DNA of 27,142 bases, from IMG/VR virus record IMGVR_UViG_3300037493_002429, positions 1 through 27,142 of that record; one strand, 5' to 3'. The position numbers and the translations under genes were made by a program. Within the stretch, counting starts at the first letter, position 1. Every line of letters begins with the position of its first letter. This DNA comes from a virus. Positions 14,961 through 22,280 of this stretch are shown here, piece after piece. The notes under the pieces were generated by a model, which was not told the origin of the DNA, searched no databases, and worked only from the letters and a program-made list of their open reading frames with translations.

Positions 14961-15356
14961 ATGAATTTTCTTGACTGGTCAGCGAATGGCACTATCGCCG
15001 ATGAAGCGTTATGGCTTTCTGCTATGGGCGGCATCCTCGGCACGTTACTAACGATCAGGTTCCGTCAAGGCAAAATCTCTAACCGGATACAACGCATCGA
15101 CGACACATTGAATCATGTTGGCGAACCTGAACCCAATAGCGGTCCCACGCTCGGACAGCGGGTAGCGAAAATAGATCGCCACGTAGATCGTCTTGACGAG
15201 AAGATCGATGGGCTCCACGAAGATGTGAGGTCGTTATCGAGATCTATGCTCGCCCATATCACGGATGAGGGACGAAGGATGGAAAGGCTAGAAGTCCAGG
15301 TGTCTGATATCTCAAAAACTGTGGAGGCAATTGATGGGCAAAGGTCAGAGTCTTAA
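14961..15356 (+). CDS. DUF2746-like membrane coiled-coil protein
   Basis: A 131-residue protein with one transmembrane helix (about residues 16-34, ALWLSAMGGILGTLLTIRF), then a basic stop-transfer stretch and a long coiled coil (RIQRIDDTLNHVG ... RVAKIDRHVDRLDEKIDGL). The phrase PNSGPTLGQRV resembles actinophage DUF2746 proteins, which carry an N-S/G-x-S-L-R-x-x-V phrase and are found near lysis genes. The function of that family is unknown; roles in lysis or membrane attachment have been proposed. ATG 14961 lies four bases after the previous stop; no clear ribosome-binding motif. Confidence 0.65.
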   Translation: MNFLDWSANGTIADEALWLSAMGGILGTLLTIRFRQGKISNRIQRIDDTLNHVGEPEPNSGPTLGQRVAKIDRHVDRLDEKIDGLHEDVRSLSRSMLAHITDEGRRMERLEVQVSDISKTVEAIDGQRSES

Positions 15357-15567
15357 AGAGTTTGCTGCGAGCGATCGTGGCCCTAGACGTGGATCGTCTC
15401 CGTGGGTGGAAACACTCCCAGAGTGGCCTGAGATTTTGGAGGCCTATAAGGCGGGTGTGAAACTCTACCAGATCCGTTGTTGGCTGATCTCTGAGCGGGG
15501 CTATCAAGCCCACGAGGTGACTCGTAGCCGTATTGCCTATCTGTCGAGGAATCATTCTGATGGCTAG
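15334..15567 (+). CDS. Small helical protein, possible helix-turn-helix
   Basis: A 77-residue protein with a basic Gly/Pro-rich start (RGPRRGSSPWVETLP) followed by EWPEILEAYKAGVKLYQIRCWLISERGYQAHEVTRSRIAYLSRNH. That segment looks like three helices with a turn (G-Y-Q-x-x-E-V-T-x-S-R-I), compatible with HTH DNA binding. GGAGG lies six bases before ATG 15334, which overlaps the previous gene. It also overlaps the metallophosphoesterase start, implying a translational pair. A regulator or a packaging accessory protein are both possible. Confidence 0.6.
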   Translation: MGKGQSLKEFAASDRGPRRGSSPWVETLPEWPEILEAYKAGVKLYQIRCWLISERGYQAHEVTRSRIAYLSRNHSDG

Positions 15568-16777
15568 TCCAGAGGATCGGCTTCTTTCGTTGCGACAGTT
15601 TTCTGCTGATGAGAAGGTACGTCAAGCTGCTCCTCCTAAGGGGTGGTCTCCTGGCTTGAAGTGGGATGGCACTCGAGGACAGATAACTACCGAAACGTTA
15701 GAGCAGGAGCCGTCCGATTGGGGAGCTCTTCTAGCGAGTCGTGGTCTTGATCCTGAGAAGTATGAGATCGTCGGCGACAGTATCAAGTGGTGCAGTTATG
15801 ACGGTTGGAAGCGTGATGAGGCGGGCGAGGATGCCTATTCGACGATCTGCTACTCCTATCGGGCTGATATCCGGTTGCGTCGATCTGATGCACCGGATCT
15901 TGAAGCGTTGTATTTGGAGGCACGAAAACTAAAACGGAAGCCTGCGACCATAACTGGCGATCGGGCTCTAGTGATCTTGGTCTCAGATTGGCAGGTCGGA
16001 AATGCTGACGCTGGTGGTATTGGCTCTCAGCTCGAAAAAATTGCAGCACTCCCGGGGCTCTGTGTGGAGCGACTTCGTCAACTTCGCAAGAGTGGTATCC
16101 AGATCGGCGAAATAGTTCTCGCCGGTATGGGAGATCTCGTCGAAGGCTGTACCGGTTTCTATCCAGCACAACAATCAATGGTCCAGTTAGATCGGCGAGA
16201 GCAGACACGGGTCGTCAGGCGTGGCCTACTAGATCTGGTGAAAGCCCTGGCACCGTTGGCTCCGAAGGTCACGGTTACGGCTGTTGCTGGGAATCATGGT
16301 GAGAACCGTCAGAACGGTAAAGCAATTACGAGCCCGAACGATAATGATGACGTTGCAGTCTTTGAGCAGGTCGCTGAGATCTGTGCTGAGAATCCGACGG
16401 TCTTCGGCCATCTATCTTGGAGGCTCCCAACCGATCGGATCGCTGTCTCGCTCGAGGCTGGTGGTTTGCATATCGGGTTCACTCATGGTCATCTGGCGAA
16501 ACCTGCTGGGGATCCTGCTTCGACACTTTGGAAGTGGTGGACTGCTCAGGCTATGGGCCGAGAGTATGAGGGCATAGCTGATGCACAGATACTCTGTAGC
16601 GGCCATTACCACCATTTGAACGTACGCAGCCAACAGGGTCGAGTCTTGTTTATTGCTCCTAGTCTTACGGCTGTCGGGGATTGGTGGGCGAACTCGACAG
16701 GGATGCGAACAGACCCAGGGACCCTAACCTTTGTAGCAGGGCCCGATGGTTGGTCAAATTTGGAGATACTCCGATGA
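15560..16777 (+). CDS. Calcineurin-like metallophosphoesterase
   Basis: A 405-residue protein. The N-terminal 130 residues (KGWSPGLKWDGTRGQITTE, DWGALLASRGLDPEKYEIV) form a separate domain seen with phage phosphoesterases. The catalytic part has the metal-binding set in order: SDWQVG (D143), GMGDLVEG (D192), AGNHGE (N245, H246), FTHGHL (H309, H311) and SGHYHH (H349, H351). The first motif has Gln in place of the His often seen after D; some phage homologues share this. Such enzymes cut phosphodiester or phosphomonoester bonds; the substrate, nucleic acid or nucleotide, is unknown. It sits unusually amid tail genes. Confidence 0.85.
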   Translation: MASPEDRLLSLRQFSADEKVRQAAPPKGWSPGLKWDGTRGQITTETLEQEPSDWGALLASRGLDPEKYEIVGDSIKWCSYDGWKRDEAGEDAYSTICYSYRADIRLRRSDAPDLEALYLEARKLKRKPATITGDRALVILVSDWQVGNADAGGIGSQLEKIAALPGLCVERLRQLRKSGIQIGEIVLAGMGDLVEGCTGFYPAQQSMVQLDRREQTRVVRRGLLDLVKALAPLAPKVTVTAVAGNHGENRQNGKAITSPNDNDDVAVFEQVAEICAENPTVFGHLSWRLPTDRIAVSLEAGGLHIGFTHGHLAKPAGDPASTLWKWWTAQAMGREYEGIADAQILCSGHYHHLNVRSQQGRVLFIAPSLTAVGDWWANSTGMRTDPGTLTFVAGPDGWSNLEILR

Positions 16778-17022
16778 CTAGCCCAGAGAATGAGGATGTC
16801 GATCCGCAGGTACTCCCAGATCTTCGGGTCGTATCAGTCATCCACGATAACGATCTCGACGGATTGAAGATCAGTTATGACGATGACACGATCGGCGGAT
16901 TTGAGGCATTGGGGATCTTGATCGCTGGAGCGTTCAAACATCTCGCGTATCTTGCGGATGTTAATATCGACCTCGATGTCGATAACTATTTTGAAGACAC
17001 TGAGGCGGAAGAAGATGAGTGA
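16774..17022 (+). CDS. Small acidic hypothetical protein
   Basis: An 82-residue protein with ATGA overlap to the phosphoesterase. It has an Asp-rich segment (VSVIHDNDLDGLKISYDDD), a hydrophobic helix-like stretch (GFEALGILIAGAFKHLAYL) and a strongly acidic end (NYFEDTEAEEDE). No family is recognised. The hydrophobic stretch is too polar at its ends for a sure membrane helix. Its stop overlaps the start of the zinc-ribbon gene. Confidence 0.65.
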   Translation: MTSPENEDVDPQVLPDLRVVSVIHDNDLDGLKISYDDDTIGGFEALGILIAGAFKHLAYLADVNIDLDVDNYFEDTEAEEDE

Positions 17023-17204
17023 TCTTGATCAGATGCGAACAATGCAGCCAACAGATCGACCTGATCGCAGGCTGCTGTCCTAATTGTGGATGGCTAACCA
17101 GAGAAAGAGATAACAATGTTCACGAAACTATTGCTCGAGCGCATGGTGCGTGCGTTTATTGCAGCGGCAACAGCAACTCTCGCTGCGGGTGCCGTCAACG
17201 CTGA
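17019..17204 (+). CDS. Small zinc-ribbon protein overlapping the holin gene
   Basis: A 61-residue frame opening at a GTG that overlaps the previous stop (GTGA). It begins MILIRCEQCSQQIDLIAGCCPNCGWL: C6, C9, C20 and C23 form a clear two-knuckle zinc ribbon. The second half, from 17116 on, overlaps the membrane-protein gene in another frame and contains CVYC and CGC; these cysteines may simply be Ala codons of the other gene read out of phase. The first 30 residues, outside the overlap, support a real gene. Role unknown. Confidence 0.55.
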   Translation: MILIRCEQCSQQIDLIAGCCPNCGWLTRERDNNVHETIARAHGACVYCSGNSNSRCGCRQR

Positions 17205-17325
17205 CACCTCCATTCCAGCATTGAAGGCGCTGATCGTTGGCGCTATTGCTAGTGGCATCTCCGCTTGTATCTCTATGATCTCCCAATTTGTTGGAGATCC
17301 CGACTCAACCTCATTCGTCAAGTAG
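17116..17325 (+). CDS. Holin-like two-helix membrane protein
   Basis: A 69-residue protein with a short charged N-terminus (MFTKLLLERMVR), two membrane segments (about 12-30, AFIAAATATLAAGAV; and 36-58, LKALIVGAIASGISACISMI) with a loop containing NADTSI, and a polar tail with the actinophage holin-like ending GDPDSTSF. Holins open the membrane so the endolysin can reach the wall. The endolysin lies 4 kb downstream in the same transcription unit. No strong Shine-Dalgarno is seen before ATG 17116, so translation may couple to the zinc-ribbon frame. Confidence 0.7.
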   Translation: MFTKLLLERMVRAFIAAATATLAAGAVNADTSIPALKALIVGAIASGISACISMISQFVGDPDSTSFVK

Positions 17326-17332
17326 GAGATTC

Positions 17333-18217
17333 ATGGCCGATAACCTCACCACTCAATCCACGACTCTGGCAACTGTCCCCGATGCATCTGTTATCGCTAC
17401 AGATGAGGTCGCTAGCGCTCACTATCAGAAGATAAAACTTGACGTAGGTGGCGACGGTGTTTCTATCCCAGCAACCGGTGACGCAACAAACGGCCTAGAC
17501 GTTGACGTAACTCGAGTCCAAGGCACAGTAACGGTCAGCGGTACCGTCACCGCTACACCCACCGGTACGCAAAACGTCGACGTCACAGCAAACACAGTCG
17601 GGCTTGCTACTGGTGCCGGTCAGACAACCGCTAACAACAGTCTTAGCAGCCTAGATACTAAGACTCCTGCTCTCGGTCAGGCTCTAGCGGCAGCAAGCGT
17701 ACCGGTGATCTTGCCTAGCGCTACGATTACAACGCTGACTCCTCCAGCGGCGATCACAGGTTTCGCTACCGAAACGACGTTGACATCGCTTAACGGTAAA
17801 GTCACCGCAGTGAACACTGGAGCAGTGACAATCTCCGCAGCACTCCCAGCGGGTACCGCTCTTCTGGGGAAGACTGGCATAGATCAGACAACCCCAGGGA
17901 CAACAAACAACACCACAAACAGGGATGTCACTTACGCCAAGTTTGTTTGCGACGCCGGAACTTTGGTAGCCAACACCTTAGAGACGGTGTCCTTGACAGT
18001 CTCAGGGTTCACAGCAGTTGAAATTGAGATCACAAACATCAACGGTGCGTCGACGATCTACTACACCTTTGACAACACGACACCTTCCTCGACGAACTTC
18101 TCTGGCATATTGCCCGCCACTCCCAGCTCGATAGTGCTCCCATGTAACGGGACTCCGACGTTAAAACTTATTTCCGCTGGGACTCCACTTTGGGGCGCAG
18201 TAGTCAGAGGAGTCTGA
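17333..18217 (+). CDS. Virion structural / tail fibre-like protein
   Basis: A 294-residue Thr/Ala/Val-rich beta protein starting at an ATG after GTAGGAG. Near the N-terminus, ATDEVASAHYQKIKLDVGGDG is a phrase common in phage and prophage surface proteins. The centre has repeated beta elements (TVTVSGTVTATPTG, LDTKTPALGQALAA, ETTLTSLNGKVTAV), then a C-terminal domain with AVEIEITNINGASTIYYTFDNT. It is probably part of a fibre or appendage outside the baseplate. Its stop overlaps the next start (TGATG). Confidence 0.7.
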   Translation: MADNLTTQSTTLATVPDASVIATDEVASAHYQKIKLDVGGDGVSIPATGDATNGLDVDVTRVQGTVTVSGTVTATPTGTQNVDVTANTVGLATGAGQTTANNSLSSLDTKTPALGQALAAASVPVILPSATITTLTPPAAITGFATETTLTSLNGKVTAVNTGAVTISAALPAGTALLGKTGIDQTTPGTTNNTTNRDVTYAKFVCDAGTLVANTLETVSLTVSGFTAVEIEITNINGASTIYYTFDNTTPSSTNFSGILPATPSSIVLPCNGTPTLKLISAGTPLWGAVVRGV

Positions 18218-18672
18218 TGACTACCTTAAAAACTGGATCAATCCTTACGACCGGAACAGCAGTCGGTGACACTGCTCCTGGGATGACGTTGACCTTCGGA
18301 GCGACAGCTGTTTATGCTCAAGCGTTTCAGATAACAGACTTTATCAATGCTCCAATTTTTGCTGTCCCTAGAAGATTCTTAGAAGTTTTATACTGTTACG
18401 GCGACTATTTTGGGGCAGCCAATAACTTGCTCAAGGGTGTCTCTATTGCTTCCGACGGAAAACGTAACCCTGGTGCGCTTCGAATGACCGACGGAACGTC
18501 TAACGGGTTACACATTTGGAGTGGTACTGGCGCTCCTTCTGCAACTACCGTCAATGGACCCGTCAATGTTGGTGATCTTTATATCCGTCTTGATACTCCA
18601 TCAACGTCTTCTCAACGAGTTTACCAATGCACGGCTGGCGGCAGCGTAGGGACATGGGCTGGCAGGCTATGA
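18217..18672 (+). CDS. Fibre-family protein 1 with shared C-terminal module
   Basis: A 151-residue protein. The C-terminal 60 residues hold a module that recurs in the next two genes: LHIWSGTGAPSATTVNG, VGDLYIRLDTPS and YQCTAGGSVGTWAG. The N-terminal half is a different beta domain (TTGTAVGDTAPGMTLTF). The ATG overlaps the previous stop, and its TGA overlaps the ATG of the next gene. The module probably forms a trimeric tip or attachment knob. Function is an inference from context and repetition. Confidence 0.65.
   Translation: MTTLKTGSILTTGTAVGDTAPGMTLTFGATAVYAQAFQITDFINAPIFAVPRRFLEVLYCYGDYFGAANNLLKGVSIASDGKRNPGALRMTDGTSNGLHIWSGTGAPSATTVNGPVNVGDLYIRLDTPSTSSQRVYQCTAGGSVGTWAGRL
18569..18584 (+). 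repeat. Repeat of module DNA (copy 1)
   Basis: TTGGTGATCTTTATAT occurs here in the 18217 gene and again at 20691-20706 in the 20315 gene, at the same place in the shared module (V/I-GDLY-I/M). It supports descent by duplication or exchange of the module. Confidence 0.7.
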
Positions 18673-20318
18673 GCATTCGACGGTCAAAACGCTTCAATGC
18701 TAAACCAGATCTAGTATCAACAACTCTTGTCTATCCTTTCACGTTGACAACCGAAACCGAAGTTTTAGATGCGGGACTGCACATTACTGGTGCATCTTCT
18801 GCACCTGCTGGGCAAGGCCTGTTTCAGGTACAAAACTCCGCCGGAACGATTCTTTGGTACGTCGGAGTGGTCGGCGGGCCAGTTACCAACGCTACAGATG
18901 TTCGGTCATATAACACGGCTGGCACAAAATATGTTGCAATGAGTGGAGTGACCGCTCAACAGTATTACGAATATCATGACGGAACTACAAGTTTCAAAAT
19001 GTGGTCTGGAATAGGTGCGCCTTCAACAGATACAGTCGGAACCGCTGCCGCTGGCGACTATTATCTCCGTCGAGCGACCTACGATTTTCCAATAATGGTC
19101 GGAAAATCTGTGACGATCGGTAACGTCACGGGAAACAGATTCCAATCTATTGCGCCACCTCATGACCAGTCGAACAGCAGTTCTGAAGCCGATGTTGAAT
19201 CTATTGTCCCAGCAAAAGCATTATTCAGTAATTTCAAAATGGTTCTCGCTACAGCACCAGGCGCTGGATCTACTAGGACAGAAACTTTAAGATATGCAAA
19301 TGCTGCTTCGTCGCTGACTTTTACTATTGCCAACCCTGCAACATCCGGTAGCGATACTACGAACACTGCTATCACCTACTCGGATAATGCGACAAATAAA
19401 ACTGTTGCAATCGTATCATCTGCGAATATTGCTCCAGCAGGGTCTCTAGCCAAATGGCGACTGTTGCAGACAGCACCACACCAACACTTGTATGCAACTT
19501 CAGAATCGGGCGCATCTACAACCGCTGTCAGATATATGGGTATTCAAGAATCGGGAGTTGAAACAACGGCAGCAGCTGCGGCACAAATCTTTCCAGATAC
19601 AGGAACTCTCATAAGTTTTACTGCCACGTTATCTACCTCTGCTGGTGCAGGTTCTTACGCTTTAGAACTGTTTAAAGGTACCTACGGTTCTGAAACTTCC
19701 ACCGGCATCAGTTTTACTTTGACCGGTACCACGCCAACACTGTTTTCGCCGGTAGAAACTACGGTGAGTGTCGCTCCAGATGACAGCCTATATTGGAGAA
19801 TCACTCCAAGTGCGACGGCTCCATCTGCTGCGACAATACAAGTTTCTATGGAGTATGCGTCCTCGACCGCTGGCAACTATGTTCTCTTCGGTGGAGACGG
19901 TGGAGCGAACGCTGTTAACAGTGCTGTCCGATATAACAACTGGTATGGCAACGCCGCTTGGAACGCTACGGAAGCAAACGTACAAGCTCTCGCCTATGCG
20001 ACGACCCTTGTTGCTCTTTACGCACGGGTTTCTGTTGATACTGGTGCAGCTAGAACCCGTACTGTCGCATTCAGAATTGGTGGAGCAAGCAGCGCAGCAT
20101 CAGTGGTGTTCAACAATACGGGCCTCACCAAAAACTGGACAGGTTCGGTCGCTATCGCTACCGACAACAACATCAACATTATCCACACTCCAGCGGGCAC
20201 TCCTACTGCTGCGAATGTCCGCTACGGGATATGCCTGAACACTCCCATTACTTCCACCGCTTGCTGGTATGTGTGCACGACCGGCGGTACTCCTGGCACT
20301 TGGAGTCAAATCATATGA
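18669..20318 (+). CDS. Large fibre-family protein 2 with two module copies
   Basis: A 549-residue protein translationally coupled to its neighbours at both ends (ATGA). It begins with a basic tail (MSIRRSKRFNAKPD), then a first domain ending in WSGIGAPSTDTVG and GDYYLRR. A long Ser/Thr/Ala-rich beta region follows, with ETTVSVAPDDSLYWRITPS and RYNNWYGNAAWNATEANVQAL. It ends in the module CWYVCTTGGTPGTWSQII. It is the largest protein of the fibre cluster and the best candidate for the main side or tip fibre. No enzyme motif is seen. Confidence 0.7.
   Translation: MSIRRSKRFNAKPDLVSTTLVYPFTLTTETEVLDAGLHITGASSAPAGQGLFQVQNSAGTILWYVGVVGGPVTNATDVRSYNTAGTKYVAMSGVTAQQYYEYHDGTTSFKMWSGIGAPSTDTVGTAAAGDYYLRRATYDFPIMVGKSVTIGNVTGNRFQSIAPPHDQSNSSSEADVESIVPAKALFSNFKMVLATAPGAGSTRTETLRYANAASSLTFTIANPATSGSDTTNTAITYSDNATNKTVAIVSSANIAPAGSLAKWRLLQTAPHQHLYATSESGASTTAVRYMGIQESGVETTAAAAAQIFPDTGTLISFTATLSTSAGAGSYALELFKGTYGSETSTGISFTLTGTTPTLFSPVETTVSVAPDDSLYWRITPSATAPSAATIQVSMEYASSTAGNYVLFGGDGGANAVNSAVRYNNWYGNAAWNATEANVQALAYATTLVALYARVSVDTGAARTRTVAFRIGGASSAASVVFNNTGLTKNWTGSVAIATDNNINIIHTPAGTPTAANVRYGICLNTPITSTACWYVCTTGGTPGTWSQII
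20286..20303 (+). repeat. Repeat of module DNA (copy in the 18669 gene)
   Basis: GGTACTCCTGGCACTTGG is identical to 20762-20779 at the end of the next gene; both encode GTPGTW. The identity at silent positions suggests recent duplication or gene conversion. Confidence 0.75.
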
Positions 20319-20794
20319 GTAAATCTACGATTATTGGGACAAACCAGACTACGCCCGGGGCGGCTACTGCACCATCAAGCTTGCTGACCGATGCAACGAC
20401 CACTACAGGATTAACGATTAAACAAGGTGCCGGAGCTCCTGCAACTCAAGTCCCATTCAGGATCATAGACACCGACGGTTCCACAATTTTAGAAGTCACG
20501 AACGCCGGGCACCTTGCAGCCTACGGGGTGAAACTGGGCGCAACAAACGGAGTCTTTAACTCTGGAGCGAACATTAATGGCGTATTAGATATTCCTTGTC
20601 TTGAACTTCCCGATGGGGTCACCAACAATGGAATTAAGATCTATATGGGTTCGGGTGTGCCGTCTGGTACGACTGTGAACCCTGGCAGGATTGGTGATCT
20701 TTATATGCGTAAAGACACTCCTAGCATTGCGAACCAGCGTATGTATATGTGTACGGTTGCGGGTACTCCTGGCACTTGGGTTGGGATCGCCTAA
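20315..20794 (+). CDS. Fibre-family protein 3 with shared C-terminal module
   Basis: A 159-residue protein. An N-terminal phage-fibre-like beta segment (GLTIKQGAGAPATQVPFRII, GSTILEVTNAGHLAAYG) is followed by the module IKIYMGSGVPSGTTVN, IGDLYMRKDTPS, MYMCTVAGTPGTWVGIA. Start overlaps the previous stop (ATGA) and its stop shares bases with the next start (TAATG). Likely a small partner or alternative tip of the larger fibre encoded upstream. Confidence 0.65.
   Translation: MSKSTIIGTNQTTPGAATAPSSLLTDATTTTGLTIKQGAGAPATQVPFRIIDTDGSTILEVTNAGHLAAYGVKLGATNGVFNSGANINGVLDIPCLELPDGVTNNGIKIYMGSGVPSGTTVNPGRIGDLYMRKDTPSIANQRMYMCTVAGTPGTWVGIA
20762..20779 (+). repeat. Repeat of module DNA (copy in the 20315 gene)
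   Basis: Second copy of GGTACTCCTGGCACTTGG, identical to 20286-20303. Together with the other shared 16-base stretch it marks exchangeable module ends in the fibre genes. Confidence 0.75.
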
Positions 20795-21006
20795 TGAGTC
20801 TCTTGCTCTTGCTGGCGGGCGGGCAAGTAAGCGGTCCTCCACCGGTTCCACAACTGCCACGCATTGTCACACTAAAGACACGATCTACAGTCCGTATTGC
20901 GACAGAATCCACAATACGAATCTCTGGACGCTCAACGCTCTCTTTGGCGCAACCTTCGACAATACAAATCCCTGGCCGTAGCACTCTGAAACTTCCAAAG
21001 GAATAA
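20794..21006 (+). CDS. Octapeptide-repeat protein
   Basis: A 70-residue protein starting at an ATG fused to the previous stop. It opens with a short hydrophobic stretch (MSLLLLLAGG) and a Pro-rich linker, then holds five successive eight-residue units: TRSTVRIA, TESTIRIS, GRSTLSLA, QPSTIQIP, GRSTLKLP. The pattern x-x-S-T-hydrophobic-x-hydrophobic-x predicts a small repetitive beta structure. Similar short repeats lie near fibre genes of other actinophages. Function is unknown; a structural spacer is plausible. Confidence 0.65.
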   Translation: MSLLLLLAGGQVSGPPPVPQLPRIVTLKTRSTVRIATESTIRISGRSTLSLAQPSTIQIPGRSTLKLPKE

Positions 21007-21008
21007 AC

Positions 21009-21320
21009 ATGGCAACCTCAATCGAATATATCGCCGGAGCAGAACGGCCAGCACTGTTAATTGAGATCCTCGACGAGGACAATGCTGTCATCGACTTGAC
21101 CGGCTATACCTGCTCGCTCAAACTCGGCCTCGACACGACTACGACTGCTCTCTCGAAGTCGAGTGGGTGTACGGGATCAACTACTGGAGTGAACGTGGTT
21201 TGGAGTGCCGGAGAATTAGCCCTCACCCCGGGGAACTATATCGGCGAAGTCATAGCAACCAGTGGTGGTCTTGACTACCGTCGCCAGTTCAACATGGTCA
21301 TCAAAGCAGCGCTCGCATGA
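21009..21320 (+). CDS. BppU/Ig-like baseplate domain protein (tentative)
   Basis: A 103-residue protein with YIAGAERPALLIEILDEDNAVIDLTGYTCSLKLG, then WSAGELALTPGNYIGEVIATSGGLDYRRQFNMVI. The 'D-L-T-G' turn and the order of strands resemble the small N-terminal domain of phage baseplate upper proteins, which attaches receptor-binding parts. AAAGGA precedes the ATG. It sits between fibre genes and the endolysin, where it overlaps the next start (ATGA). Confidence 0.6.
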   Translation: MATSIEYIAGAERPALLIEILDEDNAVIDLTGYTCSLKLGLDTTTTALSKSSGCTGSTTGVNVVWSAGELALTPGNYIGEVIATSGGLDYRRQFNMVIKAALA

Positions 21321-22024
21321 TCATCAAAAGTCGAGCCGATTGGGATGCTCGACCACCATTGTCGCCACCATCGAAATGGTCGGACGGGCCACATGATCTG
21401 GTAGTCCACTGGGTAGGCGGCACTGGCACGATGGGACTCACTAGCCCAGACAAAGTCCCCCAAGCGATCCGTAACATCCAAGCCTACGAACAGTCCAAAG
21501 GTTATAGCGATATCGCCTATAACCTGATTGTCGATCCGTTTGGTGGAGTCTGGAACGGTCGGACGCTCGCTTTTGCTGGAGCAGCGAACGGACCCGCCAC
21601 GAACGGCACAAAACCGTCAGTCTGTCTGCTACTTAACAAGGCCGATCAGATGACTGTCCAGATGAAAGATGCTGTCCGCCAGATCCGTCGAGAGCATTGC
21701 CCTGGACTACTTCTCGGACATCGAGAAGTGAACGTCACGTTCTGTCCGGGCGAGGATGTGATGCGCTGGATCCAATCCGAGCGCATCGTACCGAATCCTG
21801 TACCACCATCACCACTACCCAAGATTGAGGATGAGATGACCAAACTGATCAGAGGCTCGAGCACTCCTTCGGTGTTTATTACGAATGGGATCGTGAAACG
21901 TCATGTGACAGCAGCTGCCTATCCGGGTTGGCTGATTGTGGGCGCTGGTGTGCCTGGCATGTTGTCGAGTGGTAAAGAGTGGGTTTGGGATCAGGCGTTT
22001 GTAGATTCGATCCCTACCGTCTAG
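21317..22024 (+). CDS. Endolysin: N-acetylmuramoyl-L-alanine amidase (Amidase_2/PGRP)
   Basis: A 235-residue lysin that cleaves the amide bond between muramic acid and the stem peptide. The Zn site is H31 (VVHWVGG), H135 (GHREV) and C143 (FCPG); Y68 in IAYNLIV is the usual catalytic-side Tyr. After a Pro-rich linker (PNPVPPSPLP, about 159-168) comes a C-terminal 60-residue domain (MTKLIRGSSTPSVFITNG, VKRHVTAAAYPGW) found at the end of actinophage lysins and probably a wall-binding part. No signal peptide, consistent with holin-dependent release. The last gene of the late operon, 38 bases before its terminator. Confidence 0.92.
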   Translation: MIIKSRADWDARPPLSPPSKWSDGPHDLVVHWVGGTGTMGLTSPDKVPQAIRNIQAYEQSKGYSDIAYNLIVDPFGGVWNGRTLAFAGAANGPATNGTKPSVCLLLNKADQMTVQMKDAVRQIRREHCPGLLLGHREVNVTFCPGEDVMRWIQSERIVPNPVPPSPLPKIEDEMTKLIRGSSTPSVFITNGIVKRHVTAAAYPGWLIVGAGVPGMLSSGKEWVWDQAFVDSIPTV

Positions 22025-22062
22025 GTCGGGCGCACCACCGATATAGTGTGGTCGTCGCCTAC

Positions 22063-22099
22063 GAGAAAGCCCCGCCCCGCCTCCGGGCGGGGCTTTCTC
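22063..22099. terminator. Strong hairpin terminator of the late operon
   Basis: GAGAAAGCCCCGCCC (22063-22077) pairs perfectly with GGGCGGGGCTTTCTC (22085-22099) around a 7-base loop. The outer part of the stem is A/T-rich, so the right arm ends in CTTTCTC. The symmetry lets it act on either strand. It follows the endolysin and precedes the early promoter region. Confidence 0.9.
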
Positions 22100-22226
22100 A
22101 CGTCCTAGGGCATAAAACCTAGCCACGGGCCATATAGAGGGCTCTCCGAGGATTCTAGGCCATAACTGCTCGGGCCGGTCACTACTGAGGAGGGCACCAA
22201 AAAACAGGCTAAAAAGAAATCCCAAA

Positions 22227-22239
22227 CAATCTTAAATTG
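22227..22239. promoter_or_regulatory. Candidate operator 1 (CAAT-N5-ATTG)
   Basis: CAATCTTAAATTG is an inverted repeat with CAAT/ATTG half-sites, within the longer shared string AAACAATCTNNNATTGA. It lies just upstream of the -35 hexamer at 22244. The binding protein is not known and no obvious repressor gene is in the window. Confidence 0.5.
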
Positions 22240-22243
22240 ATAC

Positions 22244-22272
22244 TTGACAAACTAAACAATCTCGTATTGAAT
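22244..22272 (+). promoter_or_regulatory. Promoter of the right operon
   Basis: TTGACA (22244-22249) is a perfect -35. At 17-bp spacing the -10 would be TTGAAT (22267-22272); a weaker alternative is TATTGA (22265-22270) at 15 bp. Either overlaps operator 2. Transcription would begin near 22279, just before a leader hairpin, and feed the operon beginning at 22318. Confidence 0.6.
22257..22269. promoter_or_regulatory. Candidate operator 2 (CAAT-N5-ATTG)
   Basis: CAATCTCGTATTG repeats the half-sites of operator 1, with centres exactly 30 bp apart (about three DNA turns, so both on the same face). It overlaps the likely -10, so a protein bound here would block RNA polymerase. Confidence 0.5.
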
Positions 22273-22280
22273 GATCTCTA

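Noticed and set aside
17015-17083. Alternative 22-codon frame from ATG 17015
   Set aside because: Very short and without features; the GTG frame at 17019 gives a clear zinc ribbon.
19900-19990. AAC-rich stretch encoding NNWYGNAAWNATEAN in the fibre gene, like a diversity-generating retroelement variable region
   Set aside because: It is in the middle of the gene, and no template copy or reverse transcriptase gene is found in the window.
21815-22225. Minus-strand open frame across the endolysin end and terminator
   Set aside because: It crosses the terminator stem and reads through endolysin antisense; composition looks random and Arg-rich.
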